A stretch of DNA of 64,000 nt, from the NCBI GenBank assembly GCA_964455525.1, contig CAYVWR010000001.1, positions 1,054,001 to 1,118,000 on the forward strand. Reading direction: 5' to 3'. Shown piece after piece: positions 52,710 through 62,057 of this stretch (its first letter is position 1; each line of letters begins with the position of its first letter). Below the pieces are notes generated by a model. It was not told the origin of the DNA. It did not search any database and saw only the letters and a program-made list of their open reading frames with translations. The translations under genes were made by a program, and so were the position numbers. Origin of the DNA: JAFDZV01 sp964455525 (GTDB lineage: Bacteria; Bacteroidota; Ignavibacteria; OLB7).

Positions 52710-53615
52710 ATGACAGCCCTATTCCGCGGCACCGGTACCGCCCTTTCCACCCCGTTCAAGGCCGATGGTGCAATTGACTTTGCATCGCTGGGTCGGTTGA
52801 TCGATATACAGATCGCCAGCGGCATCGAGGCGCTCATCCCCTGCGGCTCGACCGGCGAGAGCGCAACGATGACCTACGAGGAGAAGCTGGAGGTAATAGG
52901 TTTTACGCTGGAACGGGTGCGGGCACATCAGGAACGGCATCCGCTGGTGATTGCGGGCACCGGCTCGAATGTGACGGCCGATACCATCAGGCTCTCCCGG
53001 GCAGCCCAGGATATTGGCGTTGATGGCGTGCTCCTTGCCTCCCCCTACTATAACAAGCCATCGCAGCGTGGAATCGTGGCACATTTCAGCGCAGTGGCGG
53101 AGGCAGTGCCCGAGCTGCCCATTGTCCTCTATAATGTTCCGGCACGCACCGGCACAAACATGACGGCGGAAACCACGCTGGAACTTGCAAACCGCCATCG
53201 CAGTATCGTCGCCATCAAGGAGGCATCGGCCGATCTGGATCAGTGTTCCACCATCCTGCGGGATGCCCCCGAGGGATTCAGCCTATACAGTGGTGAGGAT
53301 AGCATTACGCTGGCGCTACTGGCAATGGGGGCCGCAGGCGTGATTGCCGTGATAAGCAACGAGGCACCGAAGGAGTTCGGCGACATGGTGCGCCATGCGC
53401 TGGCAGGGGAATTCCAGGAGGCACGCTCGCTTCATATGAAGCTATTCGAGCTGATGCGCCTGAATTTTATCGAATCGAACCCGGTGCCGGTCAAGGAGGC
53501 ACTGTTTATGATGGGAGTTTTCCCGGCGGCGCATCACCGGCTTCCTCTGGTGGGGCTTGCCGATCAGAACCGTGAGCGCCTTCGCGCTGGCCTTGAGCGT
53601 CTCGGCATGCTATAG
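52710..53615 (+). CDS. dapA: 4-hydroxy-tetrahydrodipicolinate synthase
   Basis: DapA condenses pyruvate and aspartate semialdehyde. The 301-residue TIM barrel has the substrate loop GSTGE (46-50), Y141 in YNVPARTG with R146, and the Schiff-base lysine K170 in VAIKEAS. SPYYNKP and the C-terminal region are typical. The Shine-Dalgarno is weak. Lies between dapB and rsmG in the same direction, so probably one operon. Neighbouring dapB makes the pathway assignment firm. Confidence 0.95.
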   Translation: MTALFRGTGTALSTPFKADGAIDFASLGRLIDIQIASGIEALIPCGSTGESATMTYEEKLEVIGFTLERVRAHQERHPLVIAGTGSNVTADTIRLSRAAQDIGVDGVLLASPYYNKPSQRGIVAHFSAVAEAVPELPIVLYNVPARTGTNMTAETTLELANRHRSIVAIKEASADLDQCSTILRDAPEGFSLYSGEDSITLALLAMGAAGVIAVISNEAPKEFGDMVRHALAGEFQEARSLHMKLFELMRLNFIESNPVPVKEALFMMGVFPAAHHRLPLVGLADQNRERLRAGLERLGML

Positions 53616-53637
53616 CCAGGACCCGCAGCGGTAGCGT

Positions 53638-54393
53638 ATGTTCGTCCTGGTATGCGTCGTATGGCGGCGTTTCTTTACACGTTTAACTCACTTTTGCACG
53701 TTGGATAGCACTGAATTCTGGTCGATCTGCTCGGCGAACGGATTGTTGGTCTCCCGGGAACAACTGGAACTGTTCGAGCGATACGCAAATGACCTTCTTT
53801 ACTGGAATGAGAAGGTAAACCTTATCTCGCGCCGTGATATCGAGCATATCTGGCTCCGGCATATCCTTCATTCCACGACTATCGCTTTTAGCGGCGAACT
53901 GCCAAAGTCGGGACGAGTGATCGACATCGGAACAGGGGGAGGGCTTCCTGGCATTCCGCTGAAGATCATCAACCCGAAGTTCGATGTAACCCTGCTCGAC
54001 TCGATCGCAAAGAAGGTACAGACAGTGGGGATGATGGCCTCACACATTACCAAACATGGTCTGCGCGCCATACGCCTGCGTGCCGAGGAACTGCCGAACG
54101 ATCCAAAGCATAAAGGACCGTACGATCTGGTCGTCTCCCGTGCAACCGCGCCGCTTGTCGATCTGATGAAATGGTCACGGCCGATTCTCGCCGAGACAGG
54201 AAAGATTCTGACCTTGAAGGGTGGTGATCTGACCGAGGAGATACGCCAGGCGCAGACCAAGTTCAAGGAAGCCGAGATCACGGTGCTGGAATTGAAGGTG
54301 CGGGGAAGCAACTGGTTCGCCGAGGAACAGAAGCAACTGGTACGTGTTACCTGGCCTGGAACAACAGAACCGGACAAGCAGGAAACTACCTAA
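53638..54393 (+). CDS. rsmG: 16S rRNA (guanine527-N7)-methyltransferase
   Basis: RsmG (GidB) methylates G527 of 16S rRNA using SAM. The protein has YWNEKVNLISRRD (55-67), the SAM motif DIGTGGGLPGIPLKI (96-110), VTLLDSIAKKVQ, and DLVVSRATAPL. The first ~20 residues look atypical and have no good Shine-Dalgarno; a TTG at 53701 (LDSTEFWS) may be the true start. dapA lies 22 bp upstream. Confidence 0.9.
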   Translation: MFVLVCVVWRRFFTRLTHFCTLDSTEFWSICSANGLLVSREQLELFERYANDLLYWNEKVNLISRRDIEHIWLRHILHSTTIAFSGELPKSGRVIDIGTGGGLPGIPLKIINPKFDVTLLDSIAKKVQTVGMMASHITKHGLRAIRLRAEELPNDPKHKGPYDLVVSRATAPLVDLMKWSRPILAETGKILTLKGGDLTEEIRQAQTKFKEAEITVLELKVRGSNWFAEEQKQLVRVTWPGTTEPDKQETT

Positions 54394-54482
54394 CGGGCAT
54401 GGCAGCGTTATAGAGATGCAGCCTGGCGCCTGCCAGGATTTACCAAGGATGTCATGTTCACGAAGACAAGAAAGGAGTTGCC

Positions 54483-54998
54483 ATGAGCAGCGCATTCGTT
54501 GATGAAGATAGCGATCATATCGAGCAGCTTCCAGAGCTGCCGCAATCGGAACATCCCGGTTACCTGACCCCGAAGGGAATGCAGAGCTTGCAGGCTGAAC
54601 TGGAGATGCTGGAACAGGGGAAGCGTCCCCCGTTGCTGGATGAGATCGAGACAGGGGGTCCCAACGCAAGCGAAGCGGAAGCAAAACTGGCGCGTGTTGA
54701 GCAGCGGGTGAAATATCTCCAGGCACGCATCGCCCGCGCCATTGTGGTTGATCCCGCAGCAGCAGCGGAAGATCATGTGCACTTTGGTGCAGTCGTCACC
54801 GTGCGCGATCAGAATGGACACGAGATGACCGTCCATATCGTGGGCGAGGATGAGACCGATCCCGAACATGGCAAGGTAAGCTGGGTCTCCCCTCTTGCCA
54901 AGGCTCTGATGACCAAACAGGTTGGGGATATCGTAACATGGCATCGGCCGATCGGCGATCTGGACCTGACAGTGCTCGCCATTGCCCGCGGGGCCTGA
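54483..54998 (+). CDS. Gre-like transcription factor with short, altered coiled-coil tip
   Basis: AAAGGAG precedes ATG 54483 (good site). The 171-residue protein has a ~20-residue acidic extension, then GYLTPKGMQSLQAELEML and a coiled coil ending RVKYLQARIARAIVVDP, as in GreA/GreB. The globular C-terminal half has VHFGAVVTVRDQNGHEMTVHIVGEDE and VSWVSPLAKALMTKQVGDIVTW. Gre factors insert the coiled-coil tip into RNA polymerase to trigger RNA cleavage. Here the tip reads EIETGGPNASEAEAK, about eight residues shorter than in GreB, and lacks the GDxxENA motif carrying the two catalytic acids (D41/E44). Followed by a strong terminator. Confidence 0.85.
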   Translation: MSSAFVDEDSDHIEQLPELPQSEHPGYLTPKGMQSLQAELEMLEQGKRPPLLDEIETGGPNASEAEAKLARVEQRVKYLQARIARAIVVDPAAAAEDHVHFGAVVTVRDQNGHEMTVHIVGEDETDPEHGKVSWVSPLAKALMTKQVGDIVTWHRPIGDLDLTVLAIARGA

Positions 54999-55038
54999 GC
55001 GATTTCGGTGTACCGATGGTATCCACGTGGGAAATATC

Positions 55039-55071
55039 AGGGGGCACGTCACTATGTGCCCCCTTTCTTAT
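55039..55071 (+). terminator. Strong rho-independent terminator after Gre-like gene
   Basis: AGGGGGCAC pairs with GTGCCCCCT (9 bp) around an 8-nt loop and is followed by TTTCTTATT. It is 41 nt after the stop codon. Confidence 0.88.
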
Positions 55072-55220
55072 TGCCAGCCGCATCATCGGGCGGCCCTATG
55101 CCCATATACATTTTGTACGGGATCATAACCACGGTGCCGCTCCGGTCTCATGGCCACCCACACATCAAGAGATATCCTGATAGAATAATCACGCTGGTCC
55201 GCAGGCCTATCGGAAACGAC

Positions 55221-55246
55221 AAAGGGACCGGCTGCGCGGTCCCTTT
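55221..55246. terminator. Terminator downstream of nrdJ
   Basis: AAAGGGACC and GGTCCCTTT form a perfect 9-bp stem with an 8-nt loop, 52 nt after the nrdJ stop. On either strand the stem itself begins or ends with T3. The remaining 55072-55220 shows no gene. Confidence 0.65.
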
Positions 55247-55297
55247 GCTCTGCGATATCCACAACGGTATCACAGCACTAGCATGGTTCTGCGTCCG

Positions 55298-58200
55298 TTA
55301 CGAGCAACCGCTCGTGGTCCCGCAATCCTCGCAGACATGGCAGGCTCCGTTCTGCTTTACGCGCATCGAGCCACAGTTGCCACACTGCTCGCCGGTATAT
55401 CCCTGCGCCTTGGCCGTCATCACCTTCTTCTGACTTTCGCCGAGCGGCCTCTGCGGAGGAGCCGATGTGATATCAATCGCACGTGTCTGCTGAAGGTACA
55501 GATCCTGTCCCGGCGAAAGCTTTGCGCGACCATTGCCATTGGCGATCCCATTGCCCCCTGCATGGGCGTTTGCACTTCCATTGCCGTTGCCATAGGCATC
55601 GCCATGCGATCCGCCAGACTCGTCGATGGCCCTGACATGTACAAAGTCCTCGCGACCAAGGTACTCGTAGCCGATGGCACGGAACACATAGTCGATGATC
55701 GAGGTAGCATGCTTGATGGCCTCATGGCCATACACCGGTCCGGCAGGCTCGAAGCGTGTAAACGTGAAGGTATCCACGATCTTCTCCAGTGGCATGCCGT
55801 ATTGTAACGCCTTGGAGGCCAGCACAGCAAAGCAGTTGAGCAATCCCTTGAAGCTTGCCCCCTCCTTGTACATATCGATGAAGATCTCGCCAAGCGTTCC
55901 ATCCTCGTACTCGCCGGTGCGGAGGAATACCTTATGGCCGCCAACGGTGGCTTCCCGAACAAATCCATGGCGACGTTTTGGCAGACGACGGCGCTCGGCA
56001 CGATGGTAGACCTTCTCTACGATCCGCTCATGCACCTCGGCTGCGCCAACGTTCTCATTCCAGGTATTTTCATCACCCACCATATCGCTGATGGTGACCT
56101 CATCGACCAGGCTGGTATCGCTGGTGGAGTTAAGCGGCTGTGAGAGCTTCGAGCCGTCGCGGTACAGCGCGATCGCCTTCAACATCAGACTCCACGACTC
56201 CCTGTAGACTCGTGCCACCTCATCCACCGTGGCATGGTTCGGCATATTGATCGTCTTGGAGATAGCGCCGGTGATAAACGGCTGGGCGGCCGCCATCATC
56301 TTCACATGCCCCATATAGTCGATATAGCGCTGGCCGTATTTGCCGCACTTGTTGGCGCAGTCGAACACCGGGAGATGTTCAGCGTTCAGGCCGGGGGCAC
56401 CCTCGATCGTCATCGTGCCACAGACATACTTGTTGGCCTCCTCGATCTCGTTACCGGTAAAGCCAAGCCCGCCGAGCACATCAAGGTTAGGATCATCCAA
56501 CTGCTCGGCACTGAACCCGAGCGAGCCAAGGAACTCCTCACCGAGCGCCCATTTGTTGAAGGCAAACCGTATATCAAAAACCCCTTCGAGCTGCTTCTCC
56601 ACATCGTTGACCTTCTCATCGGTAAAGCCACGGCTTCTCAGGCTGGCACGGTCGATATACGGGCATCCAACAAGCGTTGCATTGCCTTTGATATAGCGCT
56701 CAATCTCCAGAATCTCGGTCTCGGAGTAGCCAAGCGCACGCAGGGCCTTTGGCACCGACTGGTTCACAATCTTGAAGTAGCCGCCACCGGCCAGCTTCTT
56801 GAACTTTACAATGGCAAAGTCTGGCTCGATACCGGTCGTATCACAGTCCATCACCAGGCCAATCGTCCCGGTTGGCGCAAGCACTGTAACCTGCGCGTTA
56901 CGATATCCATGTTCTTCGCCCAGCGCCAGCGCACGATCCCAGCATTCCTTTGCCGCATCGACAAGATTCTCCGGGCACTGCGCATGATCGATCGCCACCG
57001 GCTTGATCGTCAGATCCTCGTATTCTCCAACCGGGGCATTATAGGCTGCACGACGGTGGTTGCGAATCACGCGAAGCATGTTTTTCGCATTCCGCTTGTA
57101 GCTTGAGAACGGTCCGAGCTGTCCGGCCATCTCGGCCGAAGCTGCATATGCCTCACCGGTCATTACCGCGGTGATAGCGCCGGTCCAGGCACGCCCCTGC
57201 TCCGAATCGTACGGGATACCGGCAGTCATCAGCACGGTACCAAGGTTGGCATAGCCAAGGCCGAGCGTACGGAAGTCATAGCTTTTCTGTGCGATCGTCT
57301 TGGATGGGAACTGCGCCATAAGCACCGATAGTTCCAGCACGATCGTCCAGATACGGCAGGCATGCTTGAAGCCTTCAACATCGAAGTGCCGGTTCTCCGA
57401 ATCGTAGAAATGTGCCAGATTGATCGAGGCGAGATTGCACGCGGTATCATCCAGGAACATATACTCCGAACACGGATTGCTCGCATGGATCTCGCCATCC
57501 TTGGGGCAGGTATGCCACTCGTTGATCGTGGTATGGAACTGCAAACCGGGATCGGCGCTGCTCCAGGCGGCATAGTTGATCTTGTGCCAGAGCGCGCTGG
57601 CACGCAGGGTTCGTACAGGCTTGCCGTCGGTACGACGGATGAGATGCCAGTCGCGATCATATTCCACCGCATCCATGAAATCGTTGGTGACACGCACGGT
57701 ATTGTTCGAGTTCTGCCCCGACACCGTGATATATGCCTCCCCCTCGTAATGGGTGTTATAGGTGTTGAAGTCGATGCTGGTCTCCCCCTGCTCCACCAGG
57801 GTCAGCGCACGGAGGATATAATTCATCGGCACACCACGATTCAGCGCGCGCTGCACAAGATCGTGCAGACCCGTTCCCGGCGTTGTGTAATCGGTCCCCT
57901 CCGCGGCCGCCAGCTTCATGATATCGTTCAGGAAGAGATTGCAGATCTTGGAACCGGACACAAGAGCGGCCACCTTCTGCTCCTCCAGCACCTTCCAGTC
58001 GATAAAGGTCTCGATATCGGGATGATCGGCGTTTAGAATCACCATCTTCGCAGCACGGCGGGTGGTGCCTCCCGACTTCACAGCACCGGCAGCACGATCG
58101 GCGACCTTCAGGAAGGACATCAGCCCGGAGGAGACGCCTCCCCCCGACAACGATTCCCCCTCGGCACGAATGGAGGAGAAGTTCGAGCCGGTGCCGCTAC

Positions 58201-58834
58201 CATACTTGAAGATGCGTGCCTCACGCGTCAGCAGGTCGAAGATGCCTCCTTCGTTCACCAGATCGTCATTAACCGACTGGATAAAGCAGGCATGCGGCTG
58301 CGGGTGGGTATATGCATCCTGCGAACGGGTAAGCTTACCGGTCTTCGGATCGACATAATAATGCCCCTGCGCCGGGCCGGTGATCCCATATGCATAGGCA
58401 AGGCCGGTATTGAACCACTGCGGCGAGTTCGGAGCAGCCATCTGCTTCAGAAGCATATAGGCAACATCGTCATAGAATGCCGCCGCGTCGTCATCGCTGT
58501 CGAAATAGCCATGATCCTTCCCCCACTGCATCCAGCAACCGGCCAGACGGTGCACCACCTGCCTGAGACTGCGCTCCGGGCCAAGCACCGGCGCCCCGTT
58601 CTGGTCGAGCAGCGGCTCCCCGGCAGCAGTCGTCTGCGGCACACCGGCCTTACGGAAATACTTCTGCGTCAGAATATCGGTGGCAACCTGCGACCATGCC
58701 GCCGGAACCTCGACATCGTTCATCTCAAAGACGACAGATCCGTCGGGATTCCGTAGAACCGAAGAGCGGAGCACGTACTCGAACTGATCGTAGACACTCC
58801 TGCCTGCTTGGGTGAATCGGCGGGTAACCTTCAT
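55298..58834 (-). CDS. nrdJ: Adenosylcobalamin-dependent (class II) ribonucleoside-diphosphate reductase
   Basis: NrdJ makes deoxyribonucleotides using a cobalamin radical and needs no oxygen. ATG 58834 has GGAGA upstream. The 1178-residue protein has GSGTGSNFSSIRAEGESLSGG (~211-231), TRRAAKMVILNADHPDIETFI, the NPCSEYMFLDDTACNLASINL active-site region (~452-472), and PTGTIGLVMDCDTTGIEPDFA. The TSCPD-like TFTFTRFEPAGPVYGHE domain and a C-terminal zinc-ribbon-like tail with four spaced Cys pairs (CGNCG, CHVCEDCG, SGCS) follow. The long open frame extends 55 codons upstream but the family start fits here. No NrdR or B12 box was recognised upstream. Confidence 0.95.
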   Translation of the reverse strand: MKVTRRFTQAGRSVYDQFEYVLRSSVLRNPDGSVVFEMNDVEVPAAWSQVATDILTQKYFRKAGVPQTTAAGEPLLDQNGAPVLGPERSLRQVVHRLAGCWMQWGKDHGYFDSDDDAAAFYDDVAYMLLKQMAAPNSPQWFNTGLAYAYGITGPAQGHYYVDPKTGKLTRSQDAYTHPQPHACFIQSVNDDLVNEGGIFDLLTREARIFKYGSGTGSNFSSIRAEGESLSGGGVSSGLMSFLKVADRAAGAVKSGGTTRRAAKMVILNADHPDIETFIDWKVLEEQKVAALVSGSKICNLFLNDIMKLAAAEGTDYTTPGTGLHDLVQRALNRGVPMNYILRALTLVEQGETSIDFNTYNTHYEGEAYITVSGQNSNNTVRVTNDFMDAVEYDRDWHLIRRTDGKPVRTLRASALWHKINYAAWSSADPGLQFHTTINEWHTCPKDGEIHASNPCSEYMFLDDTACNLASINLAHFYDSENRHFDVEGFKHACRIWTIVLELSVLMAQFPSKTIAQKSYDFRTLGLGYANLGTVLMTAGIPYDSEQGRAWTGAITAVMTGEAYAASAEMAGQLGPFSSYKRNAKNMLRVIRNHRRAAYNAPVGEYEDLTIKPVAIDHAQCPENLVDAAKECWDRALALGEEHGYRNAQVTVLAPTGTIGLVMDCDTTGIEPDFAIVKFKKLAGGGYFKIVNQSVPKALRALGYSETEILEIERYIKGNATLVGCPYIDRASLRSRGFTDEKVNDVEKQLEGVFDIRFAFNKWALGEEFLGSLGFSAEQLDDPNLDVLGGLGFTGNEIEEANKYVCGTMTIEGAPGLNAEHLPVFDCANKCGKYGQRYIDYMGHVKMMAAAQPFITGAISKTINMPNHATVDEVARVYRESWSLMLKAIALYRDGSKLSQPLNSTSDTSLVDEVTISDMVGDENTWNENVGAAEVHERIVEKVYHRAERRRLPKRRHGFVREATVGGHKVFLRTGEYEDGTLGEIFIDMYKEGASFKGLLNCFAVLASKALQYGMPLEKIVDTFTFTRFEPAGPVYGHEAIKHATSIIDYVFRAIGYEYLGREDFVHVRAIDESGGSHGDAYGNGNGSANAHAGGNGIANGNGRAKLSPGQDLYLQQTRAIDITSAPPQRPLGESQKKVMTAKAQGYTGEQCGNCGSMRVKQNGACHVCEDCGTTSGCS

Positions 58835-59618
58835 AGATGCGATCTCCTGCGGGTTTGTACGGCCTCCGGCGATTGGCCGGAAGCGATACGTCTTTTTATA
58901 ATGAAGTCTGGTATGCCCATCTCGGGACGGCGAAGCTGGCGAATACCCTCCGACCTCGACGAGAGTTTGCGAGCGATAGGGCCGCACGTCTCTCGCCATT
59001 GCCGAAGTGCCGCAGAGCTGTCACACCGATGCCTCTGTATGGGACACGTTTCAGATAAATATTCTTTCCAAGGCTCGCTCCCCCTGCAAACCGCTCATTC
59101 GATCGTCCCGGCATGGCAGTACGCCAGAGGCAAGGACGGATCAACAGCCCGGTTCACATCACCATGCATCTATAGGCATAACGGCAATACAGTCATCTGG
59201 AAAGGACTTCCGGCATGAGGATCGTGTGTATCGACCAATGGGGGCAGGAACTCAAAAGCGTGGCGAATATACGTGCTCGGATCGGGCAAGGTGGATCTAG
59301 TTTTCCACAGTAATAACGGCAATAGAATACATATAAAAGACGAAGCTGAAACGATGGAATTTTGCGTGGAATCGGACTTCTTCAGAATCGCGCTGAACCG
59401 AGCACGGCGTTCTACTCGCGGACTTCACCACCGGGCTGATCCTTGCATGCCAGGGTGATGCCCGCTGTGCCGCCCCCCTTTTTGCAACCGCACCGATGGG
59501 GCTGCCACCGGCCATAGCAAAACGATACAGATTGTGATCCCAGCCGTTGGTGGCGAATTCTGCCCCGGCGTATCTTTACCCTGCCACGCAGGATAAACGG
59601 ATAGCAGAAGGAGGAAAC
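58835..59618. other. Noncoding stretch upstream of nrdJ and the 59619 gene
   Basis: About 780 bp separate the divergent nrdJ and 59619 starts. A TCCGGC/GCCGGA hairpin lies in the nrdJ leader (near 58862-58880). I see no cobalamin-riboswitch B12 box and no NrdR box by eye. Short frames (for example 59216-59314, ending in the same frame) are not credible genes. The region near 59300-59345 is AT-rich (AATAGAATACATATAAAAGAC) and may contain a promoter. Confidence 0.45.
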
Positions 59619-59981
59619 ATGGTCTCGATAACGGTTACGGACGATATGATAGGATTTGAAGTGGAGGGGCTGGACAAGCTCTGGGCATTTAAAAGCCGTC
59701 TCAATATACCTATACGCAACATCACAGGGGTACGCGCCGATCCCACAATCGCGCATGGATGGTGGAAGGGTCTCCGTGCGCCTGGCACGCACCTGCCGGG
59801 AGTTATCATCGCCGGGACATTCTACCAGGATGGGAAACGGATTTTCTGGGATGTGCACGATCCTGAGCAGACCATCGTGATCGATCTGGCCGATGAACGT
59901 TACGATCAGTTGATCGTGGAGGTTGAACACCCCGAGGAGGCAATACAGGCCATCGAACGTGCGATAGGAGCAACTGGTTGA
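59619..59981 (+). CDS. Small conserved protein of unknown function (120 aa)
   Basis: ATG 59619 is preceded by a perfect AAGGAGG. The protein reads as an alternating strand pattern: ITVTDDMIGFEVEGLDKLWAF, IPIRNITGVRADPTIAHGWWKGLRAPGTH, VIIAGTFYQDGKRIFWDVH and IDLADERYDQLIVEVEHP. It resembles a single-domain PH-like or beta-barrel protein family conserved in several bacterial phyla, with no catalytic motif. Monocistronic, followed by a long hairpin. Confidence 0.75.
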   Translation: MVSITVTDDMIGFEVEGLDKLWAFKSRLNIPIRNITGVRADPTIAHGWWKGLRAPGTHLPGVIIAGTFYQDGKRIFWDVHDPEQTIVIDLADERYDQLIVEVEHPEEAIQAIERAIGATG

Positions 59982-60019
59982 GGCCTGCAAGGCGCGCCGG
60001 GCATATGGATACAACGATC

Positions 60020-60054
60020 ATGGCCCGGCACGTTGTACGATCGTGCCGGGCCAT
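60020..60054. terminator. 13-bp hairpin between convergent genes
   Basis: ATGGCCCGGCACG and CGTGCCGGGCCAT form a perfect 13-bp stem with a 9-nt loop, between the stops of the 59619 (+) and 60081 (-) genes. No U-tract is present on either side. Confidence 0.6.
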
Positions 60055-60080
60055 ATCCAGCAACATGAATGGACCTGGCT

Positions 60081-62057
60081 CTACCGCACAAGCATTTTTT
60101 TCACGAGCATGGCCCCATCGCCGTATGCATGCAGATAGTATGCTCCCGGCGCCAGGCCCTCCAGCGAGATCGCCTCGCACTCACCTGTATGGATACGTAT
60201 ATCCTTCTGGTACACGATGCCCCCGGCAATATCATGGATGGCGATCCTGCGGATGGTATATGCGTTGCCGGTATTATAGAGCATAACGGTCGATGAGGCA
60301 GGGTTTGGGGCCAGTACAAGCGCCTCATTGCTCGGCAGGGCCGATCGCTCCCATATGGCGTTGGCAAGATCCCCTTCGTAGACAAGGGTTATCATGCTGC
60401 TGGGCAACAGTATGGGATCGCCGCCAAAGTTCAGGATCGTGGCATGCACTTCATAATAGACCCGGTGCCCACGGCTACCACGCGCCTCGAAGGTCCCGCC
60501 ATCCTTGAGATAGATCGTACAACTATCGCCGGCGGCGATCACGGCTCCTCCCGGATCAACCGTATAGATATTGCCACAACCGCCTGCCTTCAGCACACCT
60601 CCGGCTCGCACCCAGAATTCCCTGCTGGAGTCAGCCGACACCTCGTCCCCACTCACCTGAACGGCAGTGCCGGGAATACGCTTGGTATAGGGAACCAACG
60701 ACGGACACCCCTCCGAACGAGCCTCGGTATAATCGAATGTCACCGATTCCACGGCGATCAGCTCAAGGAAATCGATCCCGCTGTCCAGATCGCCAAGAAG
60801 GATGGCTCCCGGCTCGTAGATCACACGGTGATAACCGCCCCCGGCATTCTTGTAGATCAGCGCCGCCCCGCTCTTCAGATACACCAGACAGTCAACGCCC
60901 GGCTTCTCGATGAACACACTCCCCCCCGGTTCTACATAGATCGTCTCCCCACCTCCGGGCCGTGTGCGCAACACGCCGCCGGGGCAGACCCAGTACAGAA
61001 GATTATCGGCGGCAAGAATGGTATCGCTACGAACGATATTTATTCTATCCTTGATATCAATGGTTGTTGCAATAACATGGATAATTGCCCGAGCGGTCGA
61101 GACACATCCGCCCGGCGATGTCACCGAGAGATAAATGCTCTTAAGCCCTCCTGTTGCCCAGGTAATTACGCCGGGATTATACAGGCTTGATGTGGCCGGA
61201 GAAGCCCCCTCACCGAAATCCCAGTGATAGGCCGCCCCATGTTCCGAATAATTGGAAAACTCCAGAGAACCATGCTGCAATAGTTCCCGTCCCTGCATCT
61301 GGTCGAACCGATGCACGCTATCTCCATCGATAGGACGGTCGGCAAACTGGAAAGCAGCCCTTGGACGCTCCCCGATCAACAGATCATGGCCATTATCAGG
61401 CCCGGCAAGTATGGGATTGCTTGCTACCACCCGTACCCGATATCGGTTGCCGGGCACAATATTATCTGGGATCTTTCCCGGGATCGTCCCGGATATCCTG
61501 GATGTAACAGCCCCAAGATTGATAAAGCCCTGTTGAAAACTTCCGTTGATATCGGAAAGCTGAAGGATAAAAACATTTCTGGCATTGAATGTCCCGGTGA
61601 CCTCGTACTGCACGCTTATCGCACGGCCGGGACAATACGCTCCGGCAGGCGGCGCATGCACGGCAAGGATCGCTCCCGATGGCCTGCTTACCACGATCTT
61701 CCATTCCTGTATCACCGATTGTCCCGGATCGTTCACCAATTCCGCCCGTATGCTGGCAGAATAATCCCCGACCGCACCGGGGAGCCACGATACAACGCCG
61801 GTAACGCTGTTGATCATCATCCCCGCCGGACCATACTGAAGCGAGTACTGCACGGCACTGCCATCGCCTGCCTTGGCATCGGCATCATAGGTATAGGGCT
61901 GACCAACGGTTATGGTATCGGGGATGGAGCTGTCGGGCGTGGGCATGGTAGTGAACATAAGAGCGTTCCCCCCCCACACAGCGGTACCGGGGAAGCCGAG
62001 CAGCAGCAGCACTATCCCTATCATCTGCAAGACGGAACGACAATGCCACGGTCTCAT
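60081..62057 (-). CDS. Secreted protein with Ig/PKD domains and T9SS sorting domain (658 aa)
   Basis: From ATG 62057 (AGGAA upstream) there is a signal peptide (1-30, GTAVWGG). A putative Ig domain follows (~40-120, TVGQPYTYDADAKAGDGS; GPAGMMINSVTGVVSWLPG), then a PKD-like segment (YHWDFGEGASPATSSLYNPG, ~270-300). Two ~65-residue repeats are seen: the first has GGVLRTRPGGGETIYVEPGG and VYLKSGAALIYKN, the second GGVLKAGGCGNIYTVDPGG and IYLKDGGTFEARG. The C-terminal sorting domain has LAPNPASSTVMLYNTG and ends MLVR. Likely surface protein; the repeats may bind a ligand. Confidence 0.82.
   Translation of the reverse strand: MRPWHCRSVLQMIGIVLLLLGFPGTAVWGGNALMFTTMPTPDSSIPDTITVGQPYTYDADAKAGDGSAVQYSLQYGPAGMMINSVTGVVSWLPGAVGDYSASIRAELVNDPGQSVIQEWKIVVSRPSGAILAVHAPPAGAYCPGRAISVQYEVTGTFNARNVFILQLSDINGSFQQGFINLGAVTSRISGTIPGKIPDNIVPGNRYRVRVVASNPILAGPDNGHDLLIGERPRAAFQFADRPIDGDSVHRFDQMQGRELLQHGSLEFSNYSEHGAAYHWDFGEGASPATSSLYNPGVITWATGGLKSIYLSVTSPGGCVSTARAIIHVIATTIDIKDRINIVRSDTILAADNLLYWVCPGGVLRTRPGGGETIYVEPGGSVFIEKPGVDCLVYLKSGAALIYKNAGGGYHRVIYEPGAILLGDLDSGIDFLELIAVESVTFDYTEARSEGCPSLVPYTKRIPGTAVQVSGDEVSADSSREFWVRAGGVLKAGGCGNIYTVDPGGAVIAAGDSCTIYLKDGGTFEARGSRGHRVYYEVHATILNFGGDPILLPSSMITLVYEGDLANAIWERSALPSNEALVLAPNPASSTVMLYNTGNAYTIRRIAIHDIAGGIVYQKDIRIHTGECEAISLEGLAPGAYYLHAYGDGAMLVKKMLVR

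Noticed and set aside
58835..59215. Cobalamin riboswitch in the nrdJ leader
   Set aside because: No B12 box (GCCAGGAGACCTGCC-like) or the other conserved blocks were seen on the minus strand.
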